NCBI RefSeq assembly: GCF_003268475.1
Contig: NZ_MCIF01000002.1
Location: 5,586,100-5,650,099 of the forward strand
Direction of reading: 5' to 3'
DNA from: Thermogemmatispora tikiterensis
GTDB taxonomy: Bacteria > Chloroflexota > Ktedonobacteria > Ktedonobacterales > Ktedonobacteraceae
DNA: 64,000 nt
Part shown: one piece after another, positions 18,176 to 27,390 of the stretch
Position numbering within the stretch: the first letter of the stretch is position 1
How the letters are laid out: every line of letters begins with the position of its first letter
Notes under the pieces: generated by a model
Told to the model about the DNA's origin: nothing
Database searches by the model: none
Seen by the model: the letters and a program-made list of their open reading frames with translations, nothing else
Program-made: the position numbers and the translations under genes

Positions 18176-20524
18176 ATGGAAGAAAAGGGTGGTCGCCATG
18201 CCCGCTGGTGGCAACGGGCATGGCGGCGCAATGGTGTGAGGAGTAGGAGAAGCAATCGGCTGAAATGGCTGTCATGGATACAGGCGCGGCGCAGCGGGCT
18301 GTTGACGGGCGCCCTTTTGCTGGCTTTAGTCCTGCTGCTCTTTGGTTTATTCAGCCAGCTCCAGCCGCCGCTGACCGGCACGGCGCCGAGCGGCGTGACA
18401 GCGCTGAGCTATAGCGCTTTTGTGGATCAGGTGAAGGCGGGCAAGGTCCTGGCGGTGGTGTTACAGGATCGCTCGATGTATGGTCTGCTGACCTCTTCTT
18501 CGACGCCTGCCGGGCAGCCACCTTCCTCGCAGGCGTCGACCACTGAGATCAGGGCCTGGAGTCGCTCGATTAGCGCTAATGCTAATTATTCGGGCTGGGC
18601 CAGTGCACAGTCGCAGGTGCAGACCTTCGATCCAGCCCGGCAGATCTATACGCGCCTGCCTGCTGAGGGAGATCCACAGCTAATGCCTCTTTTGAGTGAA
18701 AAGCATGTGTTTGTGACGATATTGCCCCCGGCCTCTAATCCTTTGTGGCTGCAGTTGCTCTGGCGCCTGCTTCCCGTCGTGGTCATTGGCCTGATTGTCA
18801 CTCTGATGGCCTTCTCGCTGCGCAATCCACGTCCGCTGCGTGCCCTGGATGAGCGCATCGCGCGTATGAGTCGGAGCCGGGCTCGTCGCTTTGAGAAGCA
18901 GTCGGGTGCGACGGAACGCAAGGCGGAGGGGTCAGCCCGGAGTAACAATGGTGGCTCGCTGGCCGAGGTCAGCGGTGGGGGGAGCAATGGTCTGGCGGGG
19001 CGCATGGGGCAGGCGCGAGTGAAAACGGCTCCGCCGGTGACCTTTGCCGATGTGGCTGGCATCGATGAGGTGCGTGCCGAGCTGGAAGAGATTGTTGAGT
19101 TCCTGCGCTCACCGGAGCGTTTCAAGCGTCTGGGGGCGCGTATCCCGCGGGGCGCTTTGCTGGTAGGGCCACCGGGGACAGGCAAGACCCTACTGGCGAA
19201 GGCGGTCGCGGGCGAGGCTGGTGTTCCTTTCTTCAGCATCAGCGCCTCGGAATTTGTGGAGATGTTCGTCGGTGTCGGCGCCAGTCGCGTGCGCGATCTC
19301 TTTGCCGAGGCCCGCAAGTCGGCCCCGTGTGTCATCTTCATCGATGAGATCGATGCTGTCGGTCGCAAGCGTGGGGCGCGTGTCTTCAGCAATGAGGAGC
19401 GTGATCAGACCCTCAATCAGCTACTGGTCGAGCTGGACGGTTTTAACGAGCGCGAAGCGGTAATTGTACTGGCGGCTACCAATCGTGTCGATATCCTGGA
19501 TCGGGCCTTGCTGCGTCCGGGGCGCTTCGACCGTACAATCACCGTTTCTCTGCCCGATCGGGCGGGCCGGCAGGCCATTCTGGCGGTCCACACTCGCCAG
19601 ACTCCGCTGCATGAAGATGTCGATCTGGAGCGCCTGGCGCGCCTGACGACGGGCATGAGTGGGGCTGATCTGGCTAACCTGGTCAACGAGGCGGCGCTGA
19701 TCGCAGCGCGTCGCGACCTGGAGACGGTGACGCAGGCCTGTTTTGAAGAAGCGCTGGCGCGGGTACAGCTCGGCGTTCTGCGACCGCTGGTGATGAGCGA
19801 GCAGGAACGGCGCGTAATCGCCTACCACGAAGGAGGCCATGCCCTGGTGGCCTACCATCTGCCAGAGGCGGACCGCGTGAATTGGGTGACGATTCTGCCG
19901 CGGGGTCAGAGTCTAGGCGTGACTCAGTTTGTCTCTGAGGAGGATCGCTATAACTATAGCCGTGAACGGCTGATGGCACGCATTGCCGTTGGCCTGGGTG
20001 GACGGGTTGCTGAGGAGCTGATCTTTGGTCCCGAACGGGTGACGACGGGGGCTGAGAACGATCTGCAGGTGGTGACGGATCTGGCGCGCCGCATGGTGAC
20101 TCGTTGGGGGATGAGCGAGCAGGTCGGGGTGATTTTCGCCGATTACGGCGCCGAGGAGGCCAGCCCCGTCCTGTCAGCGGCCTCCTCGCGGGCAACAGGG
20201 GCGGCGCTGGCGCTGGAGGCTTCTCCGCTGGGACCGGCTTCGGCAAGCGCTCGCTTATTGCCGACCCAGGCGGCAACGGCGACCCTGGCGCGTATGCAAG
20301 CCTCAGCAACTGGCCTGGGTCGCAGCTTCGGCGCGATCAGTACCTCACTGGCCGCTCTCATCGATGCCGAGGTGCAGCGGATTCTGAGCGAGGGCCGCGA
20401 GCTGGCTCGCTCGATCTTGAGCACGCATTGTGATCAGCTGCATCGGCTGGCTGCAGCGCTACTGGAGCGAGAACACCTCAATCGCGCTGAGTTTGAGGCC
20501 CTCCTGCAGGAGGCAGAGGCCTAG
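18176..20524 (+). CDS. ftsH: ATP-dependent zinc metalloprotease FtsH
   Basis: The 782-residue protein has two membrane helices (about 41-61 and 194-214) enclosing an exported domain, then an AAA+ module with Walker A GPPGTGKT (331-338), Walker B CVIFIDEID (385-393) and the second region of homology ATNRVDILDRALLRPGRFDR, and an M41 peptidase domain with HEGGH (551-555) and the third zinc ligand Asp629 in TGAENDL. FtsH is a hexameric membrane protease that degrades misfolded membrane proteins and short-lived regulators. The basic start (about 40 residues) is long, and an Ala/Ser-rich insert of about 65 residues interrupts the end of the protease domain (658-725). GGTGAAGGA precedes the ATG. Confidence 0.95.
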   Translation: MEEKGGRHARWWQRAWRRNGVRSRRSNRLKWLSWIQARRSGLLTGALLLALVLLLFGLFSQLQPPLTGTAPSGVTALSYSAFVDQVKAGKVLAVVLQDRSMYGLLTSSSTPAGQPPSSQASTTEIRAWSRSISANANYSGWASAQSQVQTFDPARQIYTRLPAEGDPQLMPLLSEKHVFVTILPPASNPLWLQLLWRLLPVVVIGLIVTLMAFSLRNPRPLRALDERIARMSRSRARRFEKQSGATERKAEGSARSNNGGSLAEVSGGGSNGLAGRMGQARVKTAPPVTFADVAGIDEVRAELEEIVEFLRSPERFKRLGARIPRGALLVGPPGTGKTLLAKAVAGEAGVPFFSISASEFVEMFVGVGASRVRDLFAEARKSAPCVIFIDEIDAVGRKRGARVFSNEERDQTLNQLLVELDGFNEREAVIVLAATNRVDILDRALLRPGRFDRTITVSLPDRAGRQAILAVHTRQTPLHEDVDLERLARLTTGMSGADLANLVNEAALIAARRDLETVTQACFEEALARVQLGVLRPLVMSEQERRVIAYHEGGHALVAYHLPEADRVNWVTILPRGQSLGVTQFVSEEDRYNYSRERLMARIAVGLGGRVAEELIFGPERVTTGAENDLQVVTDLARRMVTRWGMSEQVGVIFADYGAEEASPVLSAASSRATGAALALEASPLGPASASARLLPTQAATATLARMQASATGLGRSFGAISTSLAALIDAEVQRILSEGRELARSILSTHCDQLHRLAAALLEREHLNRAEFEALLQEAEA

Positions 20525-20660
20525 TTGCGGCGCCCCTTCTCTCTCGTACTGACAGGCCCAGGACTGGCTGGCTGGTCAGCGACGAGGCAAGAGAGGGGCT
20601 GCGCCGTTCGGCAGCTCGCACAGGATCTCGCTCGGCAAGCGACAAGGCAAGGCAAGGGAG

Positions 20661-22982
20661 TCAGGAAGAGCTGAGCTGGATGAGGCGTCCCTCTCCCCAG
20701 CGTCCTTCCCACTCCCAGTGCGCAGTAGGACCGTTGCGCTCGCTCGCTGCCAGGTGAAAGTGGTACTGATCGCCAGCCTCTACTGTGCAGGTGGCCTGCA
20801 GCGCGAAGGCGCCCCACTGGATCGGACCTGCGTGGTAGCGGCTGCCGGGTCGCCGCAGGGCGCGGGGCAGCATGGGGCGCACCGTGAGCTTGCCGGCCTC
20901 TTCTTCGCGCAGGCCGAGCAGGTAGCGTAGTAAGAGATGAAGACCCAAGGCACCCCAGCCGTAGCCTTCAATACCAGCGGTGACGTATTCCGGTACGGCA
21001 CCGTGCCAGCGCGCCTGGCGATATTCGCGGGTCACCCCGGGTAAACCTTCTTCGGCGGTGAAGGAGCGCCGGTCGAGATGGCGGTAGCCATCGCTGATGA
21101 ACTGGGCGGCAAGTTCGGCGGCCACCTCGGGCAAGCCGGCAGCGTCGGCGGCTCCGATGACGGTCAAGGCCACTGGGGGCCAGCAGAGTGGGGCCCAGCC
21201 TCCACTATGAGTCGGAGGGTGGCGCAGCGCTTCCTGCAGCTGCTCGCTGTGACCCCAGCCAGCCACTCCACAAAAGAGAGGGGCCAGGTGCATGGCATCC
21301 CGTTCGCTCGACCATTGCTGGCGCTGAGAATCGTAGTCTCGAAACCAACCACGCTGCCACATGCGCCGCGTCTTGACGGTGAATTCGTCGGCGATACCTT
21401 GCCACCAGGTGGCCTCAGCCAGCCAGTCCTCGCGGCTGAGAACCAGGCCGACGGGGGGGCGGCCCGACTCTTCCTCTACCCCCTCCTCTTGGGCCAGAAT
21501 GGTCGCCCAGCGTGCCACAATCGCCGCTCCCTGAGCCATGCTGGCCTGCAGATCCACCGGGCGCACATGCTGGATAAGCGTCCCTCCGGTTTGCTGCGGT
21601 CCAAAGCGGCTTGATACATCCTGGCCGCTCTCCCATGAGCAGGCATAGACCAGCCAGCCCTCGCCATCGCGGCGGTGCTCCAGCCACCAGCGCAGATAGG
21701 CGGCGGCAGCTGGATAGAGGCGCCGGAGCCAGGCGCGGTTACCGCTGCGCTGGAAGAGCAGATCGCAGCAATAGAGGGGATAACCCCACTCTGGGGCAGT
21801 GCCACAGATCTGCCCATCGTCGGCCACCATATTGTAGCTGCCATCCTCGCGCATACAGGGGAGATTGGGGTGAGGGGCCTCCGTAAAATGGGTCAAGAGC
21901 ACCTCCTCAGCCAACTCGGGGGCGGCATAGCTAAGAAAGAGTGCATCTAGAGCTGCCTCCGCCAGTACCAGGCGCGGCGCCTGAAGCTGCATGCCGTCCC
22001 ACGGCCCCTTCAGCAGACCGCAGGGAGGGCGAATCACCATGCGCAGGGTCTCCTGATCGTAGACGAAGCCTCGGCGCCAGGTCGCGGGCCAGTCGCCCGA
22101 AAGCTGGGGCGCTCGCTCCCAGAAGGCCTCGTCCTCTTGCTCACGCTGGTGCAAGGCTGTCTGAAAGCCTGCCTGGGCCTCGCGCCAGCGGCGATAGCTC
22201 TGGTCAAGCGAGACTCCACGCGCCAGCAAGAGGAGCAGACGGCGCTCCTCGCCATCCTCCGTCAGTTCCACAGTGCAAGGCAGCGTCAGCGTGCGCACCT
22301 GCCAGCCGGTCTCGGGGTCCGCCTGCGTCACCGTCGGTGAGGCCACGGCGGCCCCGCGTAGTCGAGCAGCCAGCTCGGCCTGCGAGACGGTATAGATCAC
22401 CTCCCCTGGCTGCGGTGCGGGACCACCATCGACAGCCACCCAGCCGTGAATGAAGACGTCGCCCTCACTGGCGATGCCAAGCATGGCCAGGTTGCCCGCA
22501 GGTAGAGCACGTCCATAGAGACCATGCTCCCACAGGCGGCTCGTGAAGGGATTGTGGATGCGCTCGTGCTGAATATAGCAGGTCACGCGCAGCCCGGACT
22601 CGCGCGTAGACGTCAGCGAGAGCAGACAGCCCAGCACGTGCTCCTCGACCAGAAAGTACACGGCGCGCACCAGCAGATTGTGTGAGGGAACAATACAATT
22701 GTAGGCGAAACGATTCCTGGTATGGAGAGGGCTGTTGAGAGCGCAGCCCCAGCGCTGGAAATCTTCCGGCGTAATCAGCAGGAGACCATCGTCGAGGCGT
22801 AGCCCGATATTCAGGTGGGCAGTGTATTGAAACTGGTTGCGCACATAGCTGCCCAGGTTAGGGACATGCCAGCCCATGCCAAGCGGGGGACGACTGCGGA
22901 GTACACCGCTCGGATTCAGCTTCCAGCTATGGAAGGGGTTGTCTAGATAACCATGCGGCGTAAAATCATCGCGGGGAACCAT
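20661..22982 (-). CDS. six-hairpin glycosidase, probably GH63/MGH1-like
   Basis: The 773-residue protein resembles large cytosolic (alpha/alpha)6-barrel glycosidases. The N-terminal 260 residues form a beta-rich part; the C-terminal part has repeated helices and aromatic-rich motifs such as EWGYPLYCCDLLF, YACSWESGQD and GGWAPLCWPPVAL, followed by EEGLPGVTREY and IEGYGWGALGLHLLL. These are reminiscent of GH63, GH37 and mannosylglycerate hydrolase-like enzymes. No signal peptide is seen, so the substrate may be intracellular (for example a compatible-solute glycoside or a trimmed oligosaccharide). Catalytic acids cannot be assigned safely by eye. No sugar transporter lies beside it. Confidence 0.62.
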   Translation of the reverse strand: MVPRDDFTPHGYLDNPFHSWKLNPSGVLRSRPPLGMGWHVPNLGSYVRNQFQYTAHLNIGLRLDDGLLLITPEDFQRWGCALNSPLHTRNRFAYNCIVPSHNLLVRAVYFLVEEHVLGCLLSLTSTRESGLRVTCYIQHERIHNPFTSRLWEHGLYGRALPAGNLAMLGIASEGDVFIHGWVAVDGGPAPQPGEVIYTVSQAELAARLRGAAVASPTVTQADPETGWQVRTLTLPCTVELTEDGEERRLLLLLARGVSLDQSYRRWREAQAGFQTALHQREQEDEAFWERAPQLSGDWPATWRRGFVYDQETLRMVIRPPCGLLKGPWDGMQLQAPRLVLAEAALDALFLSYAAPELAEEVLLTHFTEAPHPNLPCMREDGSYNMVADDGQICGTAPEWGYPLYCCDLLFQRSGNRAWLRRLYPAAAAYLRWWLEHRRDGEGWLVYACSWESGQDVSSRFGPQQTGGTLIQHVRPVDLQASMAQGAAIVARWATILAQEEGVEEESGRPPVGLVLSREDWLAEATWWQGIADEFTVKTRRMWQRGWFRDYDSQRQQWSSERDAMHLAPLFCGVAGWGHSEQLQEALRHPPTHSGGWAPLCWPPVALTVIGAADAAGLPEVAAELAAQFISDGYRHLDRRSFTAEEGLPGVTREYRQARWHGAVPEYVTAGIEGYGWGALGLHLLLRYLLGLREEEAGKLTVRPMLPRALRRPGSRYHAGPIQWGAFALQATCTVEAGDQYHFHLAASERNGPTAHWEWEGRWGEGRLIQLSSS

Positions 22983-23142
22983 CGGCGCCCGGCCCTTTCC
23001 TTCTCATGCTCGCCGGCTGAAGACTCAGCCTGTTCTATCTGTCCTGCTCCCCAATGATAGCCTGCCAACAGCTGCCCCGCAAGCCCTGGCCAATGCCCTC
23101 TTTTCTCTTGCCAGCTCCTACCACCCACCACGGCAGCACGCC

Positions 23143-23171
23143 TTGACAAATACCGCCCTCCATTCTATACT
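23143..23171 (+). promoter_or_regulatory. near-consensus promoter of the yceI gene
   Basis: TTGACA (23143-23148) and TATACT (23166-23171) are 17 bp apart. The start near 23178 gives a leader of about 70 bases. The palindrome at 23179-23201 follows directly. Confidence 0.8.
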
Positions 23172-23178
23172 TTCTTTT

Positions 23179-23201
23179 GTTACTATATTAATATTAGTAA
23201 C
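23179..23201. promoter_or_regulatory. GTTACTA-n9-TAGTAAC operator candidate
   Basis: Arms GTTACTA (23179-23185) and TAGTAAC (23195-23201) are perfect inverted repeats in an AT-rich context right at the predicted start of the yceI transcript. HxlR and MarR family repressors of redox and organic stress genes recognise TTACT/AGTAA-type sites (family knowledge), so a repressor of that class is a reasonable guess. Confidence 0.6.
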
Positions 23202-23248
23202 TATTGTTCAGTTGTTGGCTATTCTTATTTTAGAAGGGGAGGCCAACC

Positions 23249-23821
23249 ATGTCCTGGCGCTTCGACCCGGCGCACAGCAGCATTGAATTCAGTGCCAAGC
23301 ACATGATGATCACCACCGTGCGGGGGCGCTTCAAGCAATGGTCGGGAACCATCGAGTTCGACGAGGCCCATCCTGAAGCAACGCGGGTCGCCGTCGAAAT
23401 TGATGCTGCCAGCCTTGATAGTGACCAGCCGCAACGCGACGCCCATCTCAAATCTGCCGATTTCCTCGATATTGAACATTACCCCACCATCACCTTTAGC
23501 AGCACGCGCGCTGAACCGCTCAGTGCCACCACGGGCAAGCTCTACGGGGACCTCACCATTCGTGGAGTCACCCGGCCTGTTGTCCTCGATGTCTCCCTGG
23601 AAGGCCGCTCGCGTGACTGGCAAGGCAAGAGGCGCCTGGGCTTCACTGCCACCACCTCGCTCAACCGCAAAGACTGGGGACTGAACTGGAATGTGGCTCT
23701 CGAAGCTGGTGGCTGGTTGGTCAGCGAACGCATCGACGTCCATATAGAGGCCCAACTGATCGAAGAAGAGAGCGCGGCCAGTCAGGAAAGCCAGACTCAG
23801 GCTGCTGGCACACAGGGATAG
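23249..23821 (+). CDS. YceI-family lipid-binding protein
   Basis: The 190-residue protein shows the YceI beginning WRFDPAHSSIEFSAKHM, the middle FLDIEHYPTITFSST, and the later GDLTIRGVTRPVVLDV and GFTATTSLNRKDWGLNWN blocks. YceI proteins form a lipocalin-like beta barrel that binds a polyisoprenoid or other long lipid. There is no signal peptide, so this one is cytosolic, unlike the periplasmic E. coli protein. AGAAGGGGAGG precedes the ATG. It has its own strong promoter with an operator-like palindrome, which points to tight, probably stress-linked control. Confidence 0.93.
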   Translation: MSWRFDPAHSSIEFSAKHMMITTVRGRFKQWSGTIEFDEAHPEATRVAVEIDAASLDSDQPQRDAHLKSADFLDIEHYPTITFSSTRAEPLSATTGKLYGDLTIRGVTRPVVLDVSLEGRSRDWQGKRRLGFTATTSLNRKDWGLNWNVALEAGGWLVSERIDVHIEAQLIEEESAASQESQTQAAGTQG

Positions 23822-24029
23822 AGGCGTGCGCCTCAAAGAGCGGACAGCAAAGCGTGCCCTCAAGTGCGCAATGGCCAGCAACTGGCAAGAGGCCGCTTCT
23901 CAGTCTGCTTCTCCTCAGTCATCGGGGGCAGAAGTGAAAAGGAGACAGACCCAGACCGCGGTCCCGGCGCGGTTCGGTCAGTCCTACGCAACGCTGGCTG
24001 CCAGCCCTGCAGAGCTGGCCCGGGCCGGC

Positions 24030-24749
24030 CTAGCTGATAAAATCCTCCGTGAACCAGACCCAACCTGAAGGATCGACATAGACCCCGATGCCCACGCGGT
24101 GCAGCGTTGTACTGAAGAGATGGATATGGTGCCAGCCTGTAGCCGGCTCATTGGCCATGCTTTCCTGGACCTGATAGACATTGGTCCAGGCGGGACTGGA
24201 GGGGCCGGCCAGACCAATATTCTCGCCGCAATCGCTGAAGCTGAAGCCCTCATTGGCGATGCGCGTGCACTGGGGCAGGCCGTCGGGGCAGGTATGGCTA
24301 AAGCCGCAATGGTACATATTCCAGCTATGCAGGCGAGCACCGGCGGCTAAGGTAGCGTTCCAGACATAGGGATAGAGGCCCTGAGCTGCTCGATCGCTGT
24401 TGATCTGCTCAAAGAGCTTCTGGGTCAGGTATTGCTCCAGGGCTGTCAGCGGGGGCGGAGGGCCATAAGGGGCGGCGGCATTCGCCGCAGGGGTCGCCTG
24501 TGCGCCGCTCGTCGCCTTGGCCTGGGGGGAAGGCGTGGGAGTGGTATGCTGACTGGGGATCAGCACCGTAGGAGTAGGCGTTGCCAGCCGCTCCAGGTTG
24601 GTTAAGGCCCCGCTGCCGAGGGGGGCGTGGGCCGCATCGCGTCCGGGCTGCGAGCGACCGCTGCCGCTCCCTCCGCTTGCGCAGGCGGGCAGCAACAACA
24701 GCAGCACAAAGAGGCTGATCACCGTGAAAGCCAGCCGATCTCTTCTCAT
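24030..24749 (-). CDS. CAP/SCP-domain lipoprotein
   Basis: The 239-residue protein begins with a lipoprotein signal peptide ending LLPACASGG, so it is acylated at Cys23 and anchored outside the membrane. A Ser/Thr/Pro-rich linker follows, then a CAP (SCP/PR-1) domain from about residue 105: EQINSDRAAQGLYPYVWN, LAAGARLHSWNMY, GENIGLAG, and TGWHHIHLFSTTLHRVGIGV. CAP domains occur in many secreted bacterial proteins, some binding lipids or cell-wall parts; catalytic activity is not established. Cysteines in the domain may form disulfides, which agrees with the presence of a CcdA system. Confidence 0.9.
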   Translation of the reverse strand: MRRDRLAFTVISLFVLLLLLPACASGGSGSGRSQPGRDAAHAPLGSGALTNLERLATPTPTVLIPSQHTTPTPSPQAKATSGAQATPAANAAAPYGPPPPLTALEQYLTQKLFEQINSDRAAQGLYPYVWNATLAAGARLHSWNMYHCGFSHTCPDGLPQCTRIANEGFSFSDCGENIGLAGPSSPAWTNVYQVQESMANEPATGWHHIHLFSTTLHRVGIGVYVDPSGWVWFTEDFIS

Positions 24750-24911
24750 GCTGAGCAGCAGCTCTCTACCTTACTGGAAAGCCTTTAAGCAGGAAACAGT
24801 GTAACATACCGTCACGGACCATAGACATATCGACAACTGTGTCTGGTACTTTTGGGGGAAGGCTATGCGTGCACAGCGAGAGGAGAGGTGGCTGTCCTTT
24901 CAGGAGAAGAT

Positions 24912-25841
24912 TTAGAAGCGGCAGGTCACAACGACGGCGGTGATATCATCGGGCTTGGCGCGAATCGTCATATGGCGCTCCTCGCGCGAGCGCTGTAGCG
25001 AGCGTTCAACCAGGAGGCGGGCCACCGAAGAGCGCGGGCCAGCTTTCAGCAAAGCCGCGATCTCCTCATCGGTCAAATTATCGTGGATGCCGTCGGTGCA
25101 AAAGAGCACGCGGTCGCCGGGGGCGATCGTTGTCTGGTCCACATGAATCGTCGGGGCCAAGGGGCCACCGAGAGCCTGGGTAATGCCGCCGCGCCAGCGG
25201 AAGTAGTTCAGCTCCAGGTCCGAGAGGTCCTCGAAACGCATGGCCTGATCGATGCGCAGGGCATCGCTATCCTTGAGCACCTTATTTTCCACCAGCTTTC
25301 CCAGCAGGCCATCGTCGGTGGTCAGACGGCGCAGCGGCTCGCCGGGTCGGAGCAAATAGATGCGGCTATCGCCGACGTGGGCATAGAGGAGCAAGGCCCC
25401 GGGGGCGTTAGAGAGAGGGCAGAAGACGCCGAGCGCGACCGTGGTGGCCAGATCGTCGGTCCCGGCGAGCTGCGCGCCTTCTGTGCGGATCAGCTCGTCG
25501 GCCTCCTCCAGCACCTCGCGCAAGTAGCGGCCAAGTTCCTGATGGTGGTCTCCCTGCTGATCCAGCAAGAGACCGCTGGGATAGTGCTGCTGCAGGCGGC
25601 GCATTACTGTTTTCCAGCCCTGGTGTGTGCAGCGAGCGGCGATGCGAGCGGCAATTTCTCCGGCGGCGCTGCCGCCGACGCCATCGAAGACAGCGGCCAG
25701 GCCGGTTGAGGCATCAGAGATAAAACTGTCCTCGTTATGTTCGGGGTGCCTCTCACAGGGGATGCTACAAGCAGAGAAAACAAAGCGAGACGACTCAGAG
25801 GCGACGCTGGCCTGACGCCGGCGGCCTCTTGCATGCGGCAT
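24912..25841 (-). CDS. PP2C-family Ser/Thr protein phosphatase
   Basis: The 309-residue protein carries PP2C metal and phosphate motifs in order: ERHPEHNEDSF near residue 35, AVFDGVGGSAAGEIAA, AHVGDSRIYLLR, LFCTDGIHDNLTDEEI and the final DDITAVVV. These residues bind two Mn/Mg ions that activate water. It is soluble and probably reverses phosphorylation by kinases such as those at 5438 and 9132 (inference). I use the ATG at 25841, which has GAAGGAG upstream; the frame is open farther. A strong promoter lies 250 bases upstream. Confidence 0.92.
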   Translation of the reverse strand: MPHARGRRRQASVASESSRFVFSACSIPCERHPEHNEDSFISDASTGLAAVFDGVGGSAAGEIAARIAARCTHQGWKTVMRRLQQHYPSGLLLDQQGDHHQELGRYLREVLEEADELIRTEGAQLAGTDDLATTVALGVFCPLSNAPGALLLYAHVGDSRIYLLRPGEPLRRLTTDDGLLGKLVENKVLKDSDALRIDQAMRFEDLSDLELNYFRWRGGITQALGGPLAPTIHVDQTTIAPGDRVLFCTDGIHDNLTDEEIAALLKAGPRSSVARLLVERSLQRSREERHMTIRAKPDDITAVVVTCRF

Positions 25842-26285
25842 CGTAATCAATGACTCCTTCAGCTCCACTCCACGGCTTGGTCTCGACATAGCGATATAGA
25901 TCAGGACAAGACGAGTCTGGTGCAGATATGGTAGCGCGTTTGGCCGGGCGCTTGCGTCGCCGCCTGGCACATACTCTGGACCTGGAGCACCGTGCCGATG
26001 GCCGGAGACCGATCCCTCGCAGTGGGCGAGGAAAGCGTCAGACCTCGCCAGGCGAGGGATAGCGAGGGAAATTGTCCCTTGATCGCGCTTACGCTAATTA
26101 TAGTATGCCATCCCTGTCTGGTCAACTGCTTACGCAAATACGAGACAGAAGCGTGGTGAGGACACGGCCACCAGCGCATGCCAGGCGACAACTCCCCAAC
26201 CTGCTGACAGGCATGCCGGCAGGAGAGCAATGAGCAAACCCGGCTTGCACGCTCGCTACCAGTCCAGCCAGGTTCACGGCTGGGA
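25842..26285. other. leader and promoter region of the PP2C gene
   Basis: The 444 bases hold the promoter at 26097-26125 and a leader of about 250 bases with several short G/C-rich inverted repeats, for example around 26020-26075. No gene is seen. Confidence 0.5.
26097..26125 (-). promoter_or_regulatory. promoter of the PP2C gene
   Basis: On the minus strand TTGACC (26125-26120) and TATAAT (26102-26097) are 17 bp apart. Transcription should start near 26090. Confidence 0.75.
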
Positions 26286-27047
26286 TCACCCCGCCAGGAG
26301 TCCGGCCAGGCGCAGGAAGTTTTCGAAAACCAGACGGGCGTGCTGGCGATAGAGTGGATAGAAGCGAGCCCGTTCCTCTTCCAGGCGCCCGATAGCGTCA
26401 GGTCCCAGGAGCGAGATAATCTCCTCGCGGTAGTCGGGAGTATAGAGCCACATGTCCAGCATCGCGGGCGTCAGCTCGATGTGATATTGCAGCCCATAGG
26501 CACAGCGCCCATAGCGGAAAGCCTGATGAGGTGTGCTTGGGCTGGTGGCCAGCAAAACGGCGCCGGCGGGCAACCCGAAGACATCCTCATGCCAGTGAAT
26601 TACCTGCTGATAGCCTGGCAACCCCTCAAAGAGCGGGTCGCGCTGCCCGGCCTCGGTCAATTGTACCTGGTAGAAACCCAGTTCCACAAAATCGTGTCGT
26701 TTGACATCCGCTCCCAGAACATTTGCGAGCAATTGTCCTCCCAGACAAATACCGAGGTACGGAATGTCCTGCTCGACTGCCTGGCGAATCAGGGCCTGCT
26801 CCTGGCGGAGGTAGGGATAGCGCTCCTCCTCGCCCACGTGCTGGGGGCCGCCCAACACCAGCAAAGCGCCGTAGTTGTCCAGGTGATCCGGCAGGGGTCT
26901 CTGCCCGGCTTGCACAGTATCGCAGGCGATGCCGTACTCCGTGAGGATCTCACCAAGGTAGCCGGGGGGATCATCCGCGATCTGTTGAATAGCTAAAATG
27001 CGCCGCGGGCGGCGCCGCTGCTGGTCTGACTGTGCTGTCTGCTCCAT
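26286..27047 (-). CDS. class I glutamine amidotransferase-like protein
   Basis: The 253-residue protein has the class I GATase triad: Cys101 in GICLGGQLL, His189 and Glu191 in GLQYHIELT. LVLGGPQHVGEEE supplies the oxyanion region. Freestanding members of this type (COG0518, GMP synthase-like) release ammonia from glutamine or cleave gamma-glutamyl compounds; no synthase partner is adjacent, so the acceptor is unknown. A short basic stretch precedes the domain. It has its own promoter and is divergent from the SGNH gene. Confidence 0.88.
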   Translation of the reverse strand: MEQTAQSDQQRRRPRRILAIQQIADDPPGYLGEILTEYGIACDTVQAGQRPLPDHLDNYGALLVLGGPQHVGEEERYPYLRQEQALIRQAVEQDIPYLGICLGGQLLANVLGADVKRHDFVELGFYQVQLTEAGQRDPLFEGLPGYQQVIHWHEDVFGLPAGAVLLATSPSTPHQAFRYGRCAYGLQYHIELTPAMLDMWLYTPDYREEIISLLGPDAIGRLEEERARFYPLYRQHARLVFENFLRLAGLLAG

Positions 27048-27172
27048 ACCCGCTTGACCTGCCTCATTACCTCAAGCTCTCCCGATCGACCGGGGAAGAA
27101 AAACAGAGCGACCGTCTGCCTGGCTCCGACCCAGGTGGGCCTCGCCGTAACCAGTCGGTTGCTTCTCTGAAG

Positions 27173-27202
27173 ACTATAGCTGAGAAGGAGGCCCGGGGTC
27201 AA
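27173..27202 (-). promoter_or_regulatory. promoter of the amidotransferase gene
   Basis: On the minus strand TTGACC (27202-27197) and TATAGT (27178-27173) are 18 bp apart. The leader is about 120 bases. Confidence 0.65.
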
Positions 27203-27290
27203 GGCTTGGCCGGGCCGCCCGTGCCTCACCCCCCGGCTGTCGCCGTCGCTGCCTGCGAGGGGGCAAACGGTTGTTTTGCTATGTAATGTC

Positions 27291-27319
27291 TTGTATTATT
27301 TTGTTTCAGAATGTATACT
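27291..27319 (+). promoter_or_regulatory. promoter of the SGNH hydrolase gene
   Basis: TTGTAT (27291-27296) and TATACT (27314-27319) are 17 bp apart in an AT-rich patch; the start near 27326 leaves a 65-base leader. Confidence 0.7.
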
Positions 27320-27390
27320 ATGTAACAGGGGTGTGTGCTTTTCCTCACTGCTTGCTGCAACGTTAGCCCTGACACCAAAGGGGGTCATGT

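Noticed and set aside
19683..20309. 208-residue frame opposite ftsH
   Set aside because: Antisense to the conserved protease domain and Pro/Arg-rich, typical of GC-rich shadows.
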